Source of the DNA: Primula veris
Lineage: Eukaryota; Streptophyta; Magnoliopsida; Ericales; Primulaceae
Assembly: GCA_963682055.1 (NCBI GenBank)
Contig: OY821740.1
Location: forward strand, 20,314,814-20,378,813
Direction: 5' to 3'
DNA length: 64,000 nt
The position numbers and the translations under genes were made by a program. This document shows, in pieces, positions 1 to 12,366 of this stretch. Every line of letters begins with the position of its first letter. Within the stretch, counting starts at the first letter, position 1. Under the pieces are notes generated by a model. The model was not told the DNA's origin and searched no databases. It was given only the letters and a program-made list of their open reading frames with translations.

Positions 1-77
1 CTTCTAAAATTTGATCCATACATTTATTGTATTATGTTCATTAATTGTTATCTTAATCCATATGGATTATGTCTGAT

Positions 78-537
78 CAGGGCGGAACCAACATGTTTTT
101 TTTGAGGAGCTCGTGATGTAAAAAATATGTCGAATAGAGGATAAAATAAATATGATCTAATATAAAAATAAAGAATTTTTTCTGTTTTTAACATAACATA
201 AAATAAATATGAAGTTAAAGACAAATGGTATTGGATAATAAAATAATTTTTTTAGTAATCTTTGTTTGGAAAAATACAATTGTCAATTACGAAATTTGGT
301 AATTTCAAGTTAAAAAACAGATTTTTTTAGAAAAAAACAACTAACATGATTTGAACTCATAACCTTCGACTATCTTAAAGTCAATTTTACCACTACATCA
401 ACAACTATTTTGTTTAATTAGGGAGGTATCAATGTATATATCTTAGAAAATTTTAAATTACACATAAAAAAAATAAAAATAGAAATCGCCGTCGGGAGTG
501 GCCGGGGGTGGCCTTGCACCCCCTGGGTCCGCCCCTG
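78..537. mobile_element. hAT-type non-autonomous element (MITE)
   Basis: The element is bounded by short terminal inverted repeats, CAGGGCGGAACC on the left and the reverse complement of GGGTCCGCCCCTG on the right. It is flanked by a perfect 8-bp direct repeat, TGTCTGAT, at 70-77 and 538-545. An 8-bp duplication with CAGGG-type ends is characteristic of the hAT superfamily. The 460-bp interior is AT-rich and has no transposase, so it would need enzyme supplied in trans. A 67-codon reading frame on the minus strand at 458-661 runs out across the right end and is not believed to be a gene. Confidence 0.75.
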
Positions 538-545
538 TGTCTGAT

Positions 546-1166
546 TGTAAATGAAAATTTTGTTCGACTGCGTTTGCAAAATTATCCATGTTCTCTCCTA
601 CACCTTGATTAGCCAACGATGCGCATGCCATTAAGGGGTTTATTCCTTTTTTATTTCGCAACCTCTTTTTATGTGTCGCTTTTACGAAGTAACTACATGG
701 ACCGATCGTGTAAAATTAGAGACCAATCTCTCTAGATTTTTGTATTAATACAAAAGAAAACATTTTTCCGTAAAAATTACAGGGACCAATCATGTAATTT
801 CAAAAAACTACCATTGTCCATATGAGTCTATGACGTAATGAATACTGAATGGTAATATTCATATTCTTTTGAGTCCATGAGCTTTTAAATTTTACAAAAT
901 TGGTCCTAAATTGGTATGCTTTTTTTTAAAAATTATACATAAGAACTGATGTATTTTTAAATTGATGTATTCTTAAAAATAACATTTTTTCTTTATTTGC
1001 CACTTCCCATGTGTAGTATACTTCCCTTGTTGGGCAGCATTATTTCTAATCCTGGGCTATGTTTTGATCCATTTTTTAAAAAAACATGCTAGTTTTTCAT
1101 GTCAAGTCTGTCAGTTATGAGTATTTATTAGGAAGAGTCTCGTACTATCACTTTGAATATGGAATT
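546..1166. other. AT-rich intergenic stretch without genes
   Basis: No reading frame, RNA gene or paired termini could be supported here. The sequence is AT-rich with homopolymer A/T runs and ends where the Copia-1 LTR begins. Confidence 0.6.
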
Positions 1167-1385
1167 TGTTGTAGGATATTATTGGTCATCTTGGGCCTTA
1201 CTCTATTGGGCCTATCTTGGGCTTTCTTAGTATATGTAACCCTACCATCTATTATATAAAGAGGGTCGGGGTTCTTGATGTATCTATCTATCAATCATAT
1301 GAGAATAAAGTCTCCCTTATTGTTGTCTCTCATACTTCTCTCTATATCTATACATATCTATAACGAGGTAATATGTCACACAACA
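1167..1385 (+). repeat. Copia-1 5' LTR
   Basis: This LTR runs from TGTTG to CAACA. It matches 7686-7919 through the shared 'cttgggccttactctattgg' block, a TATATAAA-like box near 1252-1260 and the polypyrimidine/TCTATA tract. It is followed directly by CGTTATCGGCAC, the presumed primer-binding region, which differs from the usual initiator-Met tRNA complement. Confidence 0.85.
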
Positions 1386-4300
1386 CGTTATCGGCACTTT
1401 GCTCGTGGAGAATAGGATATACGCTCGCGGATATTGGAGATTTTTTATAAACGCACGGATATTGGGTATCTATAAAACTTGAGTTTTATCCGGGTTTAAT
1501 TAAGTTATTGTTCTATATATCAACATTCACCAACATACCGTGCGAAAGGTATATGAATTTTCAAAACCATATTTTATTTTGGTAACATTGTAACCGCATG
1601 TTTACTGTACATGTACTAATTCTACGCAATATAACATGTTTTGTATATATTGTTAGATCCTACTGCATGTTAATAGGTTTACAATTGCCCAGCTTGCATG
1701 ATGTCACAGTAGGCAGTTACATGTTACAATCATATGCTTCACACGTTTGATATTACTGCTATTGTATGTTAATAATTATATTCTTTGATGATAATTGATA
1801 CGGTTTATTTACTAAACTACTATGTATAAAACTTGCATGTATATTATATAATGATAATTAAAATTTATCATCCCTTCATATGATATGGTAAATTAGTAAT
1901 TAAATATATTGTTTGCTTGCATGTTAAAACTACCATGTATAGAATTATTTATATGGCAATAAACCGTAGATAATTGATTGATATCTTGTTAGTATAATCA
2001 ACATATCTTTTGATATTATCATAGATATAAATATCCCACATGGCAGTTAATAGTTTGATTTGATCTAATTGATTTGATTTGATTTGGTATGATATAATTT
2101 GTGTGATTGATAATCCTGAATTGATTTAGTTTATCACCAAATCTACTGCATGATTAGATATATATCATGAATATATTTTATATTGCCTTGTATATATATG
2201 TGGTTATCTATAATAGATATATCTATTATTTATTGCCATGAATGGTAGAATTGCGAAATCATATATATTCACATTTAAGTTGGAAAAATTATGAATCTTC
2301 CCTAAATAGGCTCACCTATTTGGATACGATGTCTAGAAAAGATATAGGCGGAAGTCGATATCCTAATGAGGTCGGGTTTTAAGTGGCATTCGTGCCCTCC
2401 ACCCTCACCGTCTTTCCTGGTCGTTTTTCAAGTAGAGCTACCGAAAGGAGTTGACTAAATAATAATTTCCCCGAGTGTGTTTATATAGTGATGTATGTTT
2501 CGCCGAATTGGTGTTTCAATATCGACCCGTCGTTCGATCAATGAGAACTGATTCACATGAGAAGCAAAACTAATGTTTTTGAACCTGTCGTTTCGGAAAA
2601 AAAGTTTGTGCTTATGCAAACCATAAACATATAAACCAGTCGTTTTATATGAAAAATAATCCAGAACTCTCAACACATGTTGGATGCCATCTATGATGAG
2701 AAAAATCGCAAAACATACTTGCGAAATGACTGTTTAGACGTTGATGTTATTCTGTCACCACATGTTAGTCACCCTGATGTGTGAAAATGTGATGCCCAAA
2801 TTTTTTTTTGGATGTCATCTTTGATGAGTAAAACACGAGTTTGTTGTTACCCTCGAGATGAATGCTAAGACGTTGATTTTATTCCGCCACCACATTTGAG
2901 ACGTGATGACGTCTATGGTGAACAAATGTCTGAAATTGACATATTGGAGCTATCCTTCACCAAAATACTAGCTTGGAAATTGTATTCCATAAGCAGTATC
3001 GTGAATTTATATTCATCATGTTCCTTTATCGCCCATCTGTTATTGGATAAGAAAATTGCCCCGATGAGTAGTTTTAATTCTATTGGGTCAATGGCGAATT
3101 GTTTGCGTGATATTAATGTTCTTCGTGTATATTTTTTTTTCCACGAATCGAACCGAGACAAGTGTTATTTGTCTCGAACTGTCGTGATCCCGATGAATCG
3201 CCTAGCCAAGCGAGAGTTTAGACAATCGTCAAAAATCGAAAACTTGTGGCTCCAAGACAGTAATTGAAAGGAACAATATGGCCCGTTGTCACAAAGCAAG
3301 AGATAATGCTCAATGAGGCAACTCTATGATATAAAGACAAAGGTCATGTACGGTTACTCCTTAAATAGTTCAAAACTATTACAAAGGTGAAAAAACCGAT
3401 GCTAATGTGGTTAAAGCTAACTGAAAGGAAACTCTTGAGACCCCCGGTTTTGTGGCTCAAATGAGTTTGGGACATTTCTTTATTGATTTTGATAAATCAT
3501 TGAGCCATTTTTTCGCTCATCTGGATTATGTTTTCCATTTGGATTATTATTTTTCCATTTGGACCATACTTTTGGATTATTGTTTGCCTGTTTAGAAAAT
3601 TTCTCGAAATAATTTAAAGTGTTTTGAGCAAATTCTTTTGACAAATGTGACCAAACTTTAAATTATGAAATTTTAGGCAATACTTGTGTGGTAGTTGATT
3701 TTTTTTGGAAATAGTGGGTAACAGTGTATCACATAATTTCACCAACTATTTGCCTAAAAGAATACTCAGTGAGAACGATTCTGGACATGTCGTTCCAAAA
3801 TCAAAATCTTTGCTAAAACCAAATTGATTTGTCAAATATGAGGTCTTATACTCATGTAGGTCCTGCCGTACCTTGTTGAGTTATAAAATATTCGAAAAAA
3901 GCAGTGTTATCTGGTAATTGCTCATGTAAGAATTAAAATTTCTTTACATAGCCTCCATTCAATACGACCAAAAGCGTATTTTAGAGGAGTTGAAATGTCT
4001 TTCAAGTGGTTGCTACCACATTCTTTAAAGCATTTAAAGTTAACTTATCATTTCGCCTGTCGTCGAAATGATAAATGATTTAGATGCTAAGACATGATTG
4101 TCTGTACTATCATTCGCCTGTCGTCGATTGATAAGAGCATTTTGATATTGTGGCATTGACCGGATGAGATATTCCTGGGTCAATAAACGATGCTTGATTT
4201 ATAATCGCATCGCATTTGGATTCTCTCTGAGAATATATTTCGTGATTAATCCGAAATTCATGCCACTAAAGCTCACTTTGAAAGAGCAGTATGTGTAAAG

Positions 4301-4580
4301 ATCACGAAATGAACTCGTAGAATTCATGTAAAGAATTTAAGGAGTTATTGTGGACTTATCCAACCATAAGACGGACCATAAATATAAATGGTTATGGTTG
4401 ATGCATCGACAATAGGTCACATGATTATTGTTGTCAACAGAAATGCAGCATTTCCCAAACTTTTAGCCCTATCATTAAGTTGATGGCTCATGATCCGGAT
4501 TATTCTGAAAAGTCTAATCGACTTCATAATTCCGAAGAGTAAGAATCGAAATTTCGATTTGAATTACTTTAGTTTGGAAA

Positions 4581-6850
4581 TTGAAATTGAACATCCTGTC
4601 GATTATGTTCAGACCCAAATGGACTCACGGAAAGTTTGATGATGCGACTGCAAATGATTGCACGCATTTCTTGGTCTTGCGCACCAAGATTTATATTTCC
4701 GTGTGGGGTTATGCTATTTTGCTGCATTGGTCCGTCATGAGGCCCATAGACACTCAAACACCATATGCGTACCAGCTGGTTACGGGTTATGAGCCAGAAG
4801 TCTCATATTAACGCGTGTTTAGAGTGATTAATTAATATTTTGATTGAGCCGCTATAGCGTTCAAAATATAGACCTCTGAAGGGGACATAAGTCGATTATG
4901 AATCTCCTACCTATCATTTGATAGAGTAAGCTTGGCAAGCGATCTCTTTATCACATGATATGCGAAAGTGACATCGCTAAAACTGTTCTTCCCGTCGTTA
5001 GGGAGAGATTTGCATGTTACCGTTGATAAGGAACGACGTGAAGTAACGTGGCATAACCTACTCAGTCTTAGCTTGATCCCTAAAACTGCACTTAGTGATA
5101 AGTAAGTGTATAGACTCCCTCAAGTCTAACTAAATGCCAGACGCATTTAATGACTTTATGAGATGTCACAAGATCATTTATACCTGCTGCAAAATGCTTG
5201 CAAGGATAGACGTCCCTGTCGGACGCCGTGTTCCTGTCGTAACACGTTGCTTTGGCCGAACCCGCCAAGCAAAGGACGCTGCCGTCGGCCGTCAGTCTAT
5301 CATCCTTCCCAAGATATGAGGAAGTTGACCGGTTCTTAATTCGTTCAGCCCCAGAGGTGGTGAACTGAAACTCGTTTGTCGCACGAGATTATAAAGGATC
5401 AAGGAGATGTGTGATTTCCTCCTCATCCTAAGAATCTCGAAATATCTGTCGATCATGATATCTTAGACGATATTGAAGCGAAACGAGACTGTCATTGATT
5501 ACTTGTTCATATATTCAGTGACGACTGATAATATGAACAAATTATGACATGGAACCATGTACCGTTGCCTGAACTCAACGGATAATAGACTGTACTAATG
5601 GGAACTTGCAATCCAAGTAGACTCTTTAGCGAGAGTGTGTTCGGACTTGTAGCTCCAACACCACCAATGTTAAGCGAGTTCGTTTATTTGGTTATTCGTA
5701 AGGAAGAGTGATGAGAATAATGAGATTGTAGAATGCTCGCCTAATAGCGCAAGGCTTCTCTCACACCTTGGAATTGATTACGAGATGGTTGATTTCCTCA
5801 TAATGGACATTATAGTAGTCCCCTACTTTACCAGTTTAGTAGTTTCCGAAAAACTGAGTATGCAGCCATGAATGTGGTCACGGTTTCATCTCTATGGGGA
5901 TTTAGACAAAGCGATATAGATGAAGGTCCCTGTGTGACTTCATAATACTTGAATCAAGTAGTTCCTGACCATGGAACACGATCTCAATTAAATGAGACGT
6001 TCACTATATGGATTAATATAATCCGAGCGGATGTGGTATACCCGCCTAAGTGAGTACTTGATTAGCTTGGGATACTTGAACAAGTATTATGCCCTTGCGT
6101 GTTTTATTACGCGATCCATTTTTGAATTTGCCTTCGAGATGAAGGATCTTGGAAAGAAATGGTAGTGACTCGGCCTGATGATCGAGTCCTGTAAAGATTG
6201 AATATAAGTCCATGATTCAGACTACACCCAGAAGGTGTTATGACGTTTTAGTCATCATGACGCTAAGTCGTCAGATTCTCCCATGATCGTTCGATCACTA
6301 GACATTGATATAGACCCAGTCCGTCCCTGATGAGACGATGAAGAGATATTGAACCATGATGTTCATATCTAAGTACAATAAGCGCATCACTGTACTTGGT
6401 CTAATGTACTAGGACGAACATCTCGTCTGCTGTGAATAGTATAGCTCGACACAGCATCACGCTAACACGCTGCCATCGAAATGGCATAAAAAACATTTTG
6501 CCATTACCTTAAGGTAATTGTGGATGAGGGCTTGTTTTATCCCATTTTTTGTCATCGAGTGTATCTGCCCCCTTCGGTACTCGAATTAACGCAACCCTTT
6601 TTCGGTTATACCGATGCCGGTTACTTATCAGATCCGCATAAGGGATATTCCTAACATGGTCTGTCATTACCATTAGGAATAAGGCGATATCTTGGAGGTC
6701 TTGGAATGACTTTAAGCGAATCACTCTGATCTATTCGTGCTCTATGAGACGACTAGAGAGTGTATATGGCTTCGAGCTAGTATTAGTCATATTTGAATTA
6801 CATATGCTTTGTCTCACGATCCAGATAAAACACTTGTCATAGAAGACAAC
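4581..6850 (+). pseudogene. Copia-1 degenerate pol (integrase end, RT, RNase H)
   Basis: From 4581 a 76-codon frame resembles the C-terminal part of a copia integrase (PYAYQLVTGYEPEVSY). From about 4930 the DNA aligns block by block with the pol of the copia element at 18516-20810: the 'ggcaagcgatctcttta' start, the proline/arginine-rich linker near 5200, the reverse-transcriptase blocks near 5640-6130 and the RNase H blocks near 6560-6850. Every block carries stops and frame changes, so no polyprotein can be made. It is annotated as one decayed pol region because the order of domains is preserved. Confidence 0.75.
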
Positions 6851-6937
6851 TTGTTGTTATCGATCAAGAGAGACATGACTATATTATGCTATTTAGCATT
6901 TCTCGCCGAAATTAATCTTCACATATGAAGTTTAAGA

Positions 6938-7175
6938 GCATCCAGTTGAATGCTCGTTCTATTCCACGTTAGATTTTCTTGCATCCAGTCGTGTGCAAGT
7001 AAATGAAGCATCCAGTCGAATGCTCGTACTCTTTCTTGGAATATGAAATCCTTGCACCCAGTCGTGTGCAAGTGAGTGCGAGCATCCAGGTGAATGTTTA
7101 TTGCACTAATTACTACTTAGTCGAAATTCTCGCACCCTGTCGCATGTAAGTGAGGGGGAGCATCCAGTCGCATGC
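6938..7175 (+). repeat. Seven alternating stem-loop repeats in the Copia-1 3' region
   Basis: Two short motifs, each an inverted repeat around CCAGT, alternate: GCATCCAGTCGAATGC (6938, 7008, 7082, 7160) and a TGCA...TGCAAG type (6979, 7051, 7131). Each can fold into a small hairpin of 4-7 bp. The related element at 18516-21600 has only about two degenerate copies at the equivalent place (near 20848-20890). The role is unknown; RNA structure in the 3' untranslated part of the genomic RNA is one possibility. Confidence 0.6.
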
Positions 7176-7189
7176 TCGTATACTCTTTT

Positions 7190-7620
7190 TGTCCTTAGAC
7201 CAAGGTTTTTTTTCCACTGGGTTTTCCTTGGTAAGGTTTTTAGCGAGACACGTTCCCATTATATCTCACTTAAGATTGCCGAAATTAGGGAGAGTATCCT
7301 GTTGTATACTTCTTACCACTGTGTACTCTTTTGTCCTTCGACTAGAGGTTTTTCCCACTGGGTTTACTCTAGCAAGGTTTTGATGAGGCACCTGTTTTGT
7401 GGTTGATCCCCTACTACTACCACTGTTGCACTCTTTTTCCTTCGATCAGAGATTTTTCCATTGGGTTTGCTTTGCCAAGGTTTTGATGAGGCACACTGTT
7501 TTCTGGTTAGTTAATTACATAGAATTTTGGCTTATATCATTCGGATACACAGTTTCTCCTAGGTACCGGTTTTGTCCTATATTGGGTTTTCCGTCCCTAA
7601 GGTTTTTATGTGTTTAGCAC
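7190..7620 (+). repeat. Tandem 'CCCACTGGGTTT ... AAGGTTTT' motifs before the Copia-1 3' LTR
   Basis: Four imperfect copies of a roughly 100-bp unit contain a pyrimidine block, an (A/C)CTGGGTTT-type core and AAGGTTTTxATGAGGCA. They lie just upstream of the 3' LTR. The same units occur at 20880-21330 in the second copia element. Repeats of this kind are common in the noncoding 3' region of plant copia elements. Short ORFs here (for example 7150-7383) are by-products of the repeat. Confidence 0.6.
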
Positions 7621-7685
7621 TGCGAATGAACTCGACTCACATCGACAGCATGAAGACGAAGAAATCAAGACGTCCAAAGGGGGAG

Positions 7686-7919
7686 TGTTGTAGGATATTA
7701 TTGGCCATCTTGGGCCTTACTCTATTGGGCCTATCTTGGGCTTTCCTAGCATATGTAACCCTACCCTCTATTATATAAAAAGGGTCAGGAGTCTCTTGAT
7801 GTATCACTCTGTACAATCATATTAATGAATAAACATTTCGTATGTTGTTTCTTATACCTCTCTCTATATCTATACATATCTCTCTATATATCTATAACGA
7901 GTTAATATGTCACACAACA
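7686..7919 (+). repeat. Copia-1 3' LTR
   Basis: This is a 234-bp copy of 1167-1385, beginning TGTTGTAGG directly after a GGGGGAG purine tract and ending CACACAACA. Indels relative to the 5' LTR lie mainly in the TCTATA-rich segment. Confidence 0.85.
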
Positions 7920-8352
7920 AACGTGATATTATACCATTGAATTTTCAAGCCACGAATGCATCTCCATATTCCACATCTCTTATCAAATTTAATTAACTTA
8001 ACATTATAACATAAAATCTCCATACCATATTATATCATTTTGCTTCTGAAATATTTTGCTCCAATATGGACGTAAATTTATGCTACAAGCATGTACATAT
8101 ATTTTTGGTACAAGAAACAACCAGTGAGCCTATGTACTGGTTGGTTTGAATGAAGTTGATATCTATGTAAATAATGTAACATTACTTTACCAGTTGATCT
8201 CAATGAACATTTGTTGAGTGGGCAGTTCTCATTCACGGAGTTCAACATTTTACGGTAGTAAATGTTATTAATATGGATTTATAAAGTTAATGTATATAAT
8301 AACTTCTCTTATTTCGTTCAACAGCCATATGTAATTGTAATCCCGTGATACA
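7920..8352. other. Unassigned DNA between two retroelements
   Basis: No coding sequence is supported on either strand. I looked here for the missing pol and 3' LTR of the minus-strand copia element and for the missing 3' exons of the WD40 gene, and found neither. Confidence 0.5.
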
Positions 8353-10207
8353 TCACAAAGCGTTCTTTACTACACATTTCAAATCGCTTCTACTAACATG
8401 AAAGCGATTTGGACATTTAGAAGAATTATGCTCATTTCTACTACAATGTATGCAATGCATAGACTTTTTAGTATAACGAGACTTATACGACATTTTGGGA
8501 AGGTTTTTCGGAGTATCCATTTTGGTTTTAAAACCTATACCTTTCCTATCATTAAAAGATTTTTGAAAAATCTTGGAAGTACTCCCTTTAGAAAAAACAA
8601 CCTCTTGTTTAGGCGGAGTAGGAGTTGTAGAAATATTAGAGGCTTTAACGAAGCGGGTTTTGTTTGAAGTGGAACTAATGCAATCAAAACCTAAACCACT
8701 CTTATCATCGAAATCTTTTTGACAACTCAAAATGTTATCTAAAACGGTTTTACCCTTAGAAAATTTTGAAATTGTTAAATTAAGTTTTTCAATGGAAATG
8801 ACAAGATCGTTGTTTTTAGTTTTCAACGATTCATTCTCGGTTTCTAAAACCTTGGCCTTGTCATTTAAGTTAAAAGCATGAGAACTCAAAATCTTGTTTT
8901 TGCTTTTAACTTTATCGAAAGCATCCTTTAACTCTTCAAAATTTTCTAATAAATCACAATCTAAAGAAAATGGTTTTGACAGGGTTTTAGTAAGTCTAGA
9001 TACTTCATTTTTAAGAAAATTGATCTCGTTTTGTAAAGACTTGTTTTGAATGACGAGATCATTGTTTTTGTCTTTCAAGTCTTCCTTTTCGTCATCTACA
9101 TCATGTAAAGAGAATGACGATGTCGAAATAGACTCATTTTCAATTTTATCTCTTTTAAATGATCTTATTTCTTCATTGAGAGAAGAATTTATCATTTTAA
9201 GAGAGTTGACCTTTTCGATAAGTTTAGGAATTTTTTTGGAGTAAGCATCGCACATATGAAGTAATTCATCATAAGATAGATCATTTACCTGATCGGTTTC
9301 GCTTTCACTTGAAGACGATTGGTTTGGCTCAATGTTGTCTTCCAAGGCCACATAGCAAGCAAGATGAGCGACTTCATCTTGGTCGGAGCTATCGCTAGAG
9401 CTAGAATCGAATATCTTCTTCTTGCCTTTACTCTTGCGATTCTTGACGCAATCTCTCGCCATGTGTCCTTCCTTGCCACAAGCATAGCAAACAAAATCGT
9501 TAGAAATAATTGGAGTATTTGACGATTTACCTTTATGTTTGCGTTTGCCTTTAAGCTTTAGTATTTCCTTGACGATTCGAATGATTTGTGTTGAATTTTT
9601 ATCGTCATCGGATAGCTCATCGCTTTCGTCACAAGTTGTTCCTTTGAAAGCTATCTCCTTCTTTTTCGAGATTGGCTTGTGACTATTGAGGGTGATCTCG
9701 TGAGTAATGAGTGAACCCGTCAATGCATCAAGAGTGTAGGTGTTCATGACGTGCGCCTCTTGAATTGCGGTGACCTTCGGTTCCCATTCCTTCGGTAAGC
9801 TCTGAATCACCTTTGAAACCATTTCCTTACAAGACAAACTCTTACCAAGAGATGCTAATCCATTAGTAATAGTAGTAAATCTAGCAAGCATATCGGAAAT
9901 AGTTTCTCACTCGCTCATTTTAAAAAGCTCGTAGTCATGAACTAAAAGTTGGAGTTTGCAATCCTTAACTTGGTTAGTTCCCTCGTGCATAACTACTAAC
10001 TTATCCCACATACCCTTAGCCGTTTTACAAGTGGAAATTTTGTTGTACTCGTTAGGGGAAACGGCACAAACAATAGCGTACATCGCTTTGGCGTTCGTAG
10101 AGTAGGCTTCTAGTTGAGCGTTATCTAGGTCCTCTACGGGGATTGGGTTCTCGCTATTTTCGGATGTAGGTGTGGAATATCCTACTTTTATGGTCATCCA
10201 AAGTTTT

Positions 10208-11346
10208 TTTTTTTTTAACAAACAGAAGATTTTATAAATAAAAGGTATCTATGGGATAGACCCCCATAGTGGTCATTACATCGAGAACTATTCTGAACAT
10301 TGGCTACAAAAAAACCATAAAGGAAAATTGCTAGAAAGGTGAAAATATGCCAAACAGCCAGCTAGACCTCTTGTTTCACCGGAAAATGAGCACCAAGAGA
10401 CAAACGCCTCTCCTTATACCCCCTCCCACCTTGTATCTCCTAGATCAGTCGTGATCTAAAGCGTCTGATTTCTTGGTTTTCAATTTTCCAATTAGCAAAA
10501 GGAGCGCTGGATTTTAGCATTCAAAGACCTTCTAGTAATGTACACGAAGAAGCTACCTAATGAAACTGACATCAGTCTTAGTACCAAAAGAGATTAAAAA
10601 CTCTAGACAAACTTGTGTATACCTGCAATATGTTGTAAAAACTAATTAGCAAACTAAAGCACAACTTCTCTCAGTTTTGGTCCTCATTGTAAAGTTGCCT
10701 TTGTAAACCAGAAAACTGCGCAAAAAAGCTTCAGAATAATATCCTCATAAGCTTTAGAAATCTGTTCTTATCCAATGTATTTAAAATCCCAGAACGCAAC
10801 ATTTTCTCAGACTGAAAGTCTTCATTGATAATTTGCTGTTGGTAATTCATATGACTTCAGATAAATATCATCATTAGTCCAAGGAAAAAACAAAAGTTTC
10901 AACCTTTTTCTAAGTCTTAAAATAGCTACCCCTCAGACAGGGAGTGCCTTTTTGATCCAAATGAAAAGCAGCATATACATTCTTTGGTAAATCCATTGCT
11001 CTGCTTGTTATGAAATTAGTACCATTTGACCCCATTTTGGCCAAACCATCTGCAGCTTGGTTCTGTTCTCTGAAAACATGTGTTAGTGTGAGGCCAACAT
11101 AATCCAAAAGGGTGATAATATCCCTCCAAATAGAAGCAAATTTTAAGCCTGGATAAGACTTGGTTCTCCACCAATTAACAAGCAATTCAGAATCAGTTTC
11201 CACCAGCACATTTGTTACTCCCATAGTATAGCAAATAAGTAAACCATTTTTAAGAGCCAAAATCTCAGCATACACATTGGACTGTTTTCCCAAATAATTA
11301 GAAAAAGCTAATACAAGCATGCCTCTATGATCTCTTAATATGCCTC
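10208..11346 (-). mobile_element. 5'-truncated LINE (L1-type) inserted in gag
   Basis: The insert is flanked by a perfect 18-bp direct repeat, TATGGTCATCCAAAGTTT, at 10190-10207 and 11347-11364. On the minus strand it ends in a poly(A) tract (poly-T at 10208-10217) directly against the duplication. The 5' end is truncated inside an RNase H domain. Variable long duplication, poly(A) and 5' truncation together are the signature of target-primed reverse transcription. About 700 bp of 3' untranslated sequence lies between the ORF end and the poly(A). Confidence 0.85.
10910..11346 (-). pseudogene. LINE RNase H domain (RVT_3-like), 5'-truncated
   Basis: The surviving frame encodes the C-terminal RNase H-like domain found in plant L1-type LINEs. 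It shows the glutamate motif NVYAEILAL, the aspartate motif VETDSELLV, and the late HVFREQNQAADGLAK motif. The first catalytic aspartate and the upstream reverse transcriptase are missing because of the 5' truncation. The first codons of the open frame (after 11346) come from the host gag sequence. Homology to the RVT_3 family is by motif reading only. Confidence 0.75.
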
Positions 11347-11538
11347 TATGGTCATCCAAAGTTTAACATTATAGCTTTGTAAAAACATGCTCATCCTATC
11401 CTTCCAATATGAAAAATTTATTCCATCAAAATAAGGTGGAGTATTTAGGGATAAAGCTATGCCGGATGCGAAATTGTACAAATTAGCCATCGGGATCTTA
11501 ACTCTAAAATCGTTAGATTCTTATATGCAAGAGCCTCG

Positions 11539-11550
11539 GCTCTGATACCA
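11539..11550 (-). other. Primer-binding site (initiator Met tRNA)
   Basis: The minus-strand sequence TGGTATCAGAGC, two bases inside the LTR end, is the classic complement of the 3' end of plant initiator methionine tRNA. It fixes the orientation of this copia element and the inner border of its LTR at 11553. Confidence 0.85.
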
Positions 11551-12241
11551 ATTGTTGGCCCGTGCGGCTAAAACTTAGAGAGGGGGGGGGGGGGGGGTGA
11601 ATAAGGTTTTTGGCGCTTTTTCGCCTAATTAAACTTAAGTGCAACTAACCATCCAACTATCGCAATTTTAAGCTTATGCATTTAACAAAAGTTAATGTAA
11701 TGGTAGAAATCCTAAACGCTAGCAAGAAAATAAGCAATAAAATAAGTTGCAGAAAGTAAAAGTTTAGGGAAAGAAAATGACACCAAGATTTATAGAGGTT
11801 CGGCAAACGGCCTACGTCCACTCCTCGGTACTACCGAGTATTTCACTAAAAATCTTCTTTCGGATATTACAATCCTAACGAGCTAATCAACCGATTAAGC
11901 TCCCCCTCACTCTATGAGTATTCCGAATGAAAAGACTTAGAGCTTTTAAGCAACACTCGCTTACAAAATCTCTACCCGATCACTCACTCACAAATGAGTT
12001 TATAATTTCACTCTTTACAAAATTTGTTACAACAATGTAACTACACTCACAATTTTAATTGCTTCTAAATAAGCTAATTGGTGAGTCTTTGATGTTGTTC
12101 GAGCTTGAATCGCTTTCTCCTTAATTTCCCTCTTTTTCGAATATTTTCACCAAAATGGTGATATTTAGGGTTATGATTGAGAGAGTTTGAAGGATGATAG
12201 ATTATATGTTGATTGGTGGTTTGGGAGAGAGATTTGGCTTG

Positions 12242-12249
12242 TTTATATA
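12242..12249 (-). promoter_or_regulatory. TATA-like box of the LTR promoter
   Basis: TATATAAA on the minus strand lies about 490 bp from the outer LTR end, in the expected U3 position. It is followed by leader sequence towards the primer-binding site. Confidence 0.45.
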
Positions 12250-12366
12250 GACCAAAGGTCTGTTTTTTGTTTTTCTGACCGTTGGTAGTGGTTGAGGGTT
12301 TTAACTAACAGTTTAAGCAATTTCCCAGAATAAGCTGAAAAGCTGTTTTCGAAATCTGCAGAAAAC

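Larger units (their letters stand above)
1167..7919 (+). mobile_element. Copia-1: complete but decayed Ty1/copia retrotransposon
   Basis: Two direct repeats beginning TGTTGTAGGATATT and ending CACACAACA bound a 6.75-kb element. The right copy is preceded by a purine tract (AAAGGGGGAG, 7676-7685) of the kind used to prime plus-strand synthesis. The internal region from about 4580 is collinear with the better-preserved copia element at 18516-21600, but stops and indels break every reading frame. The LTRs differ by several substitutions and indels (219 versus 234 bp), so the insertion is old. The 5 bp on each side (GAATT left, AACGT right) do not match, so either the target duplication has decayed or the element is a recombinant. 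Confidence 0.85.
8353..11490 (-). pseudogene. Copia gag pseudogene split by a LINE
   Basis: Gag starts at 11490 (MANLYNF) with the N-terminal pattern PPYFDGINFSYWKDRM typical of copia gag proteins. It runs to 11365, resumes after the LINE at about 10207 and continues to 8353. The UBN2-like gag domain is followed by a CX2CX4HX4C zinc knuckle (CYACGKEGHMARDC), a long lysine/serine-rich coiled-coil stretch and a second zinc knuckle of the same spacing (CIHCSRNEHNSSKC) near the C-terminus. Apart from the insertion there is one in-frame TGA, at 9907-9909. The frame is otherwise open for 512 codons, so the element was probably active not long ago. The gag ends without a protease/pol continuation. 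Confidence 0.8.

Noticed and set aside
2455..3267. ORFs of 73-123 codons in Copia-1
   Set aside because: They lie on both strands of the decayed internal region and show no gag or protease motif.
6938..7175. CRISPR-like repeat pattern
   Set aside because: Short alternating hairpins without uniform spacers, in a plant retrotransposon; not a CRISPR array.
1162..7924. Target-site duplication for Copia-1
   Set aside because: The 5 bp adjoining the two LTRs (GAATT and AACGT) do not match.
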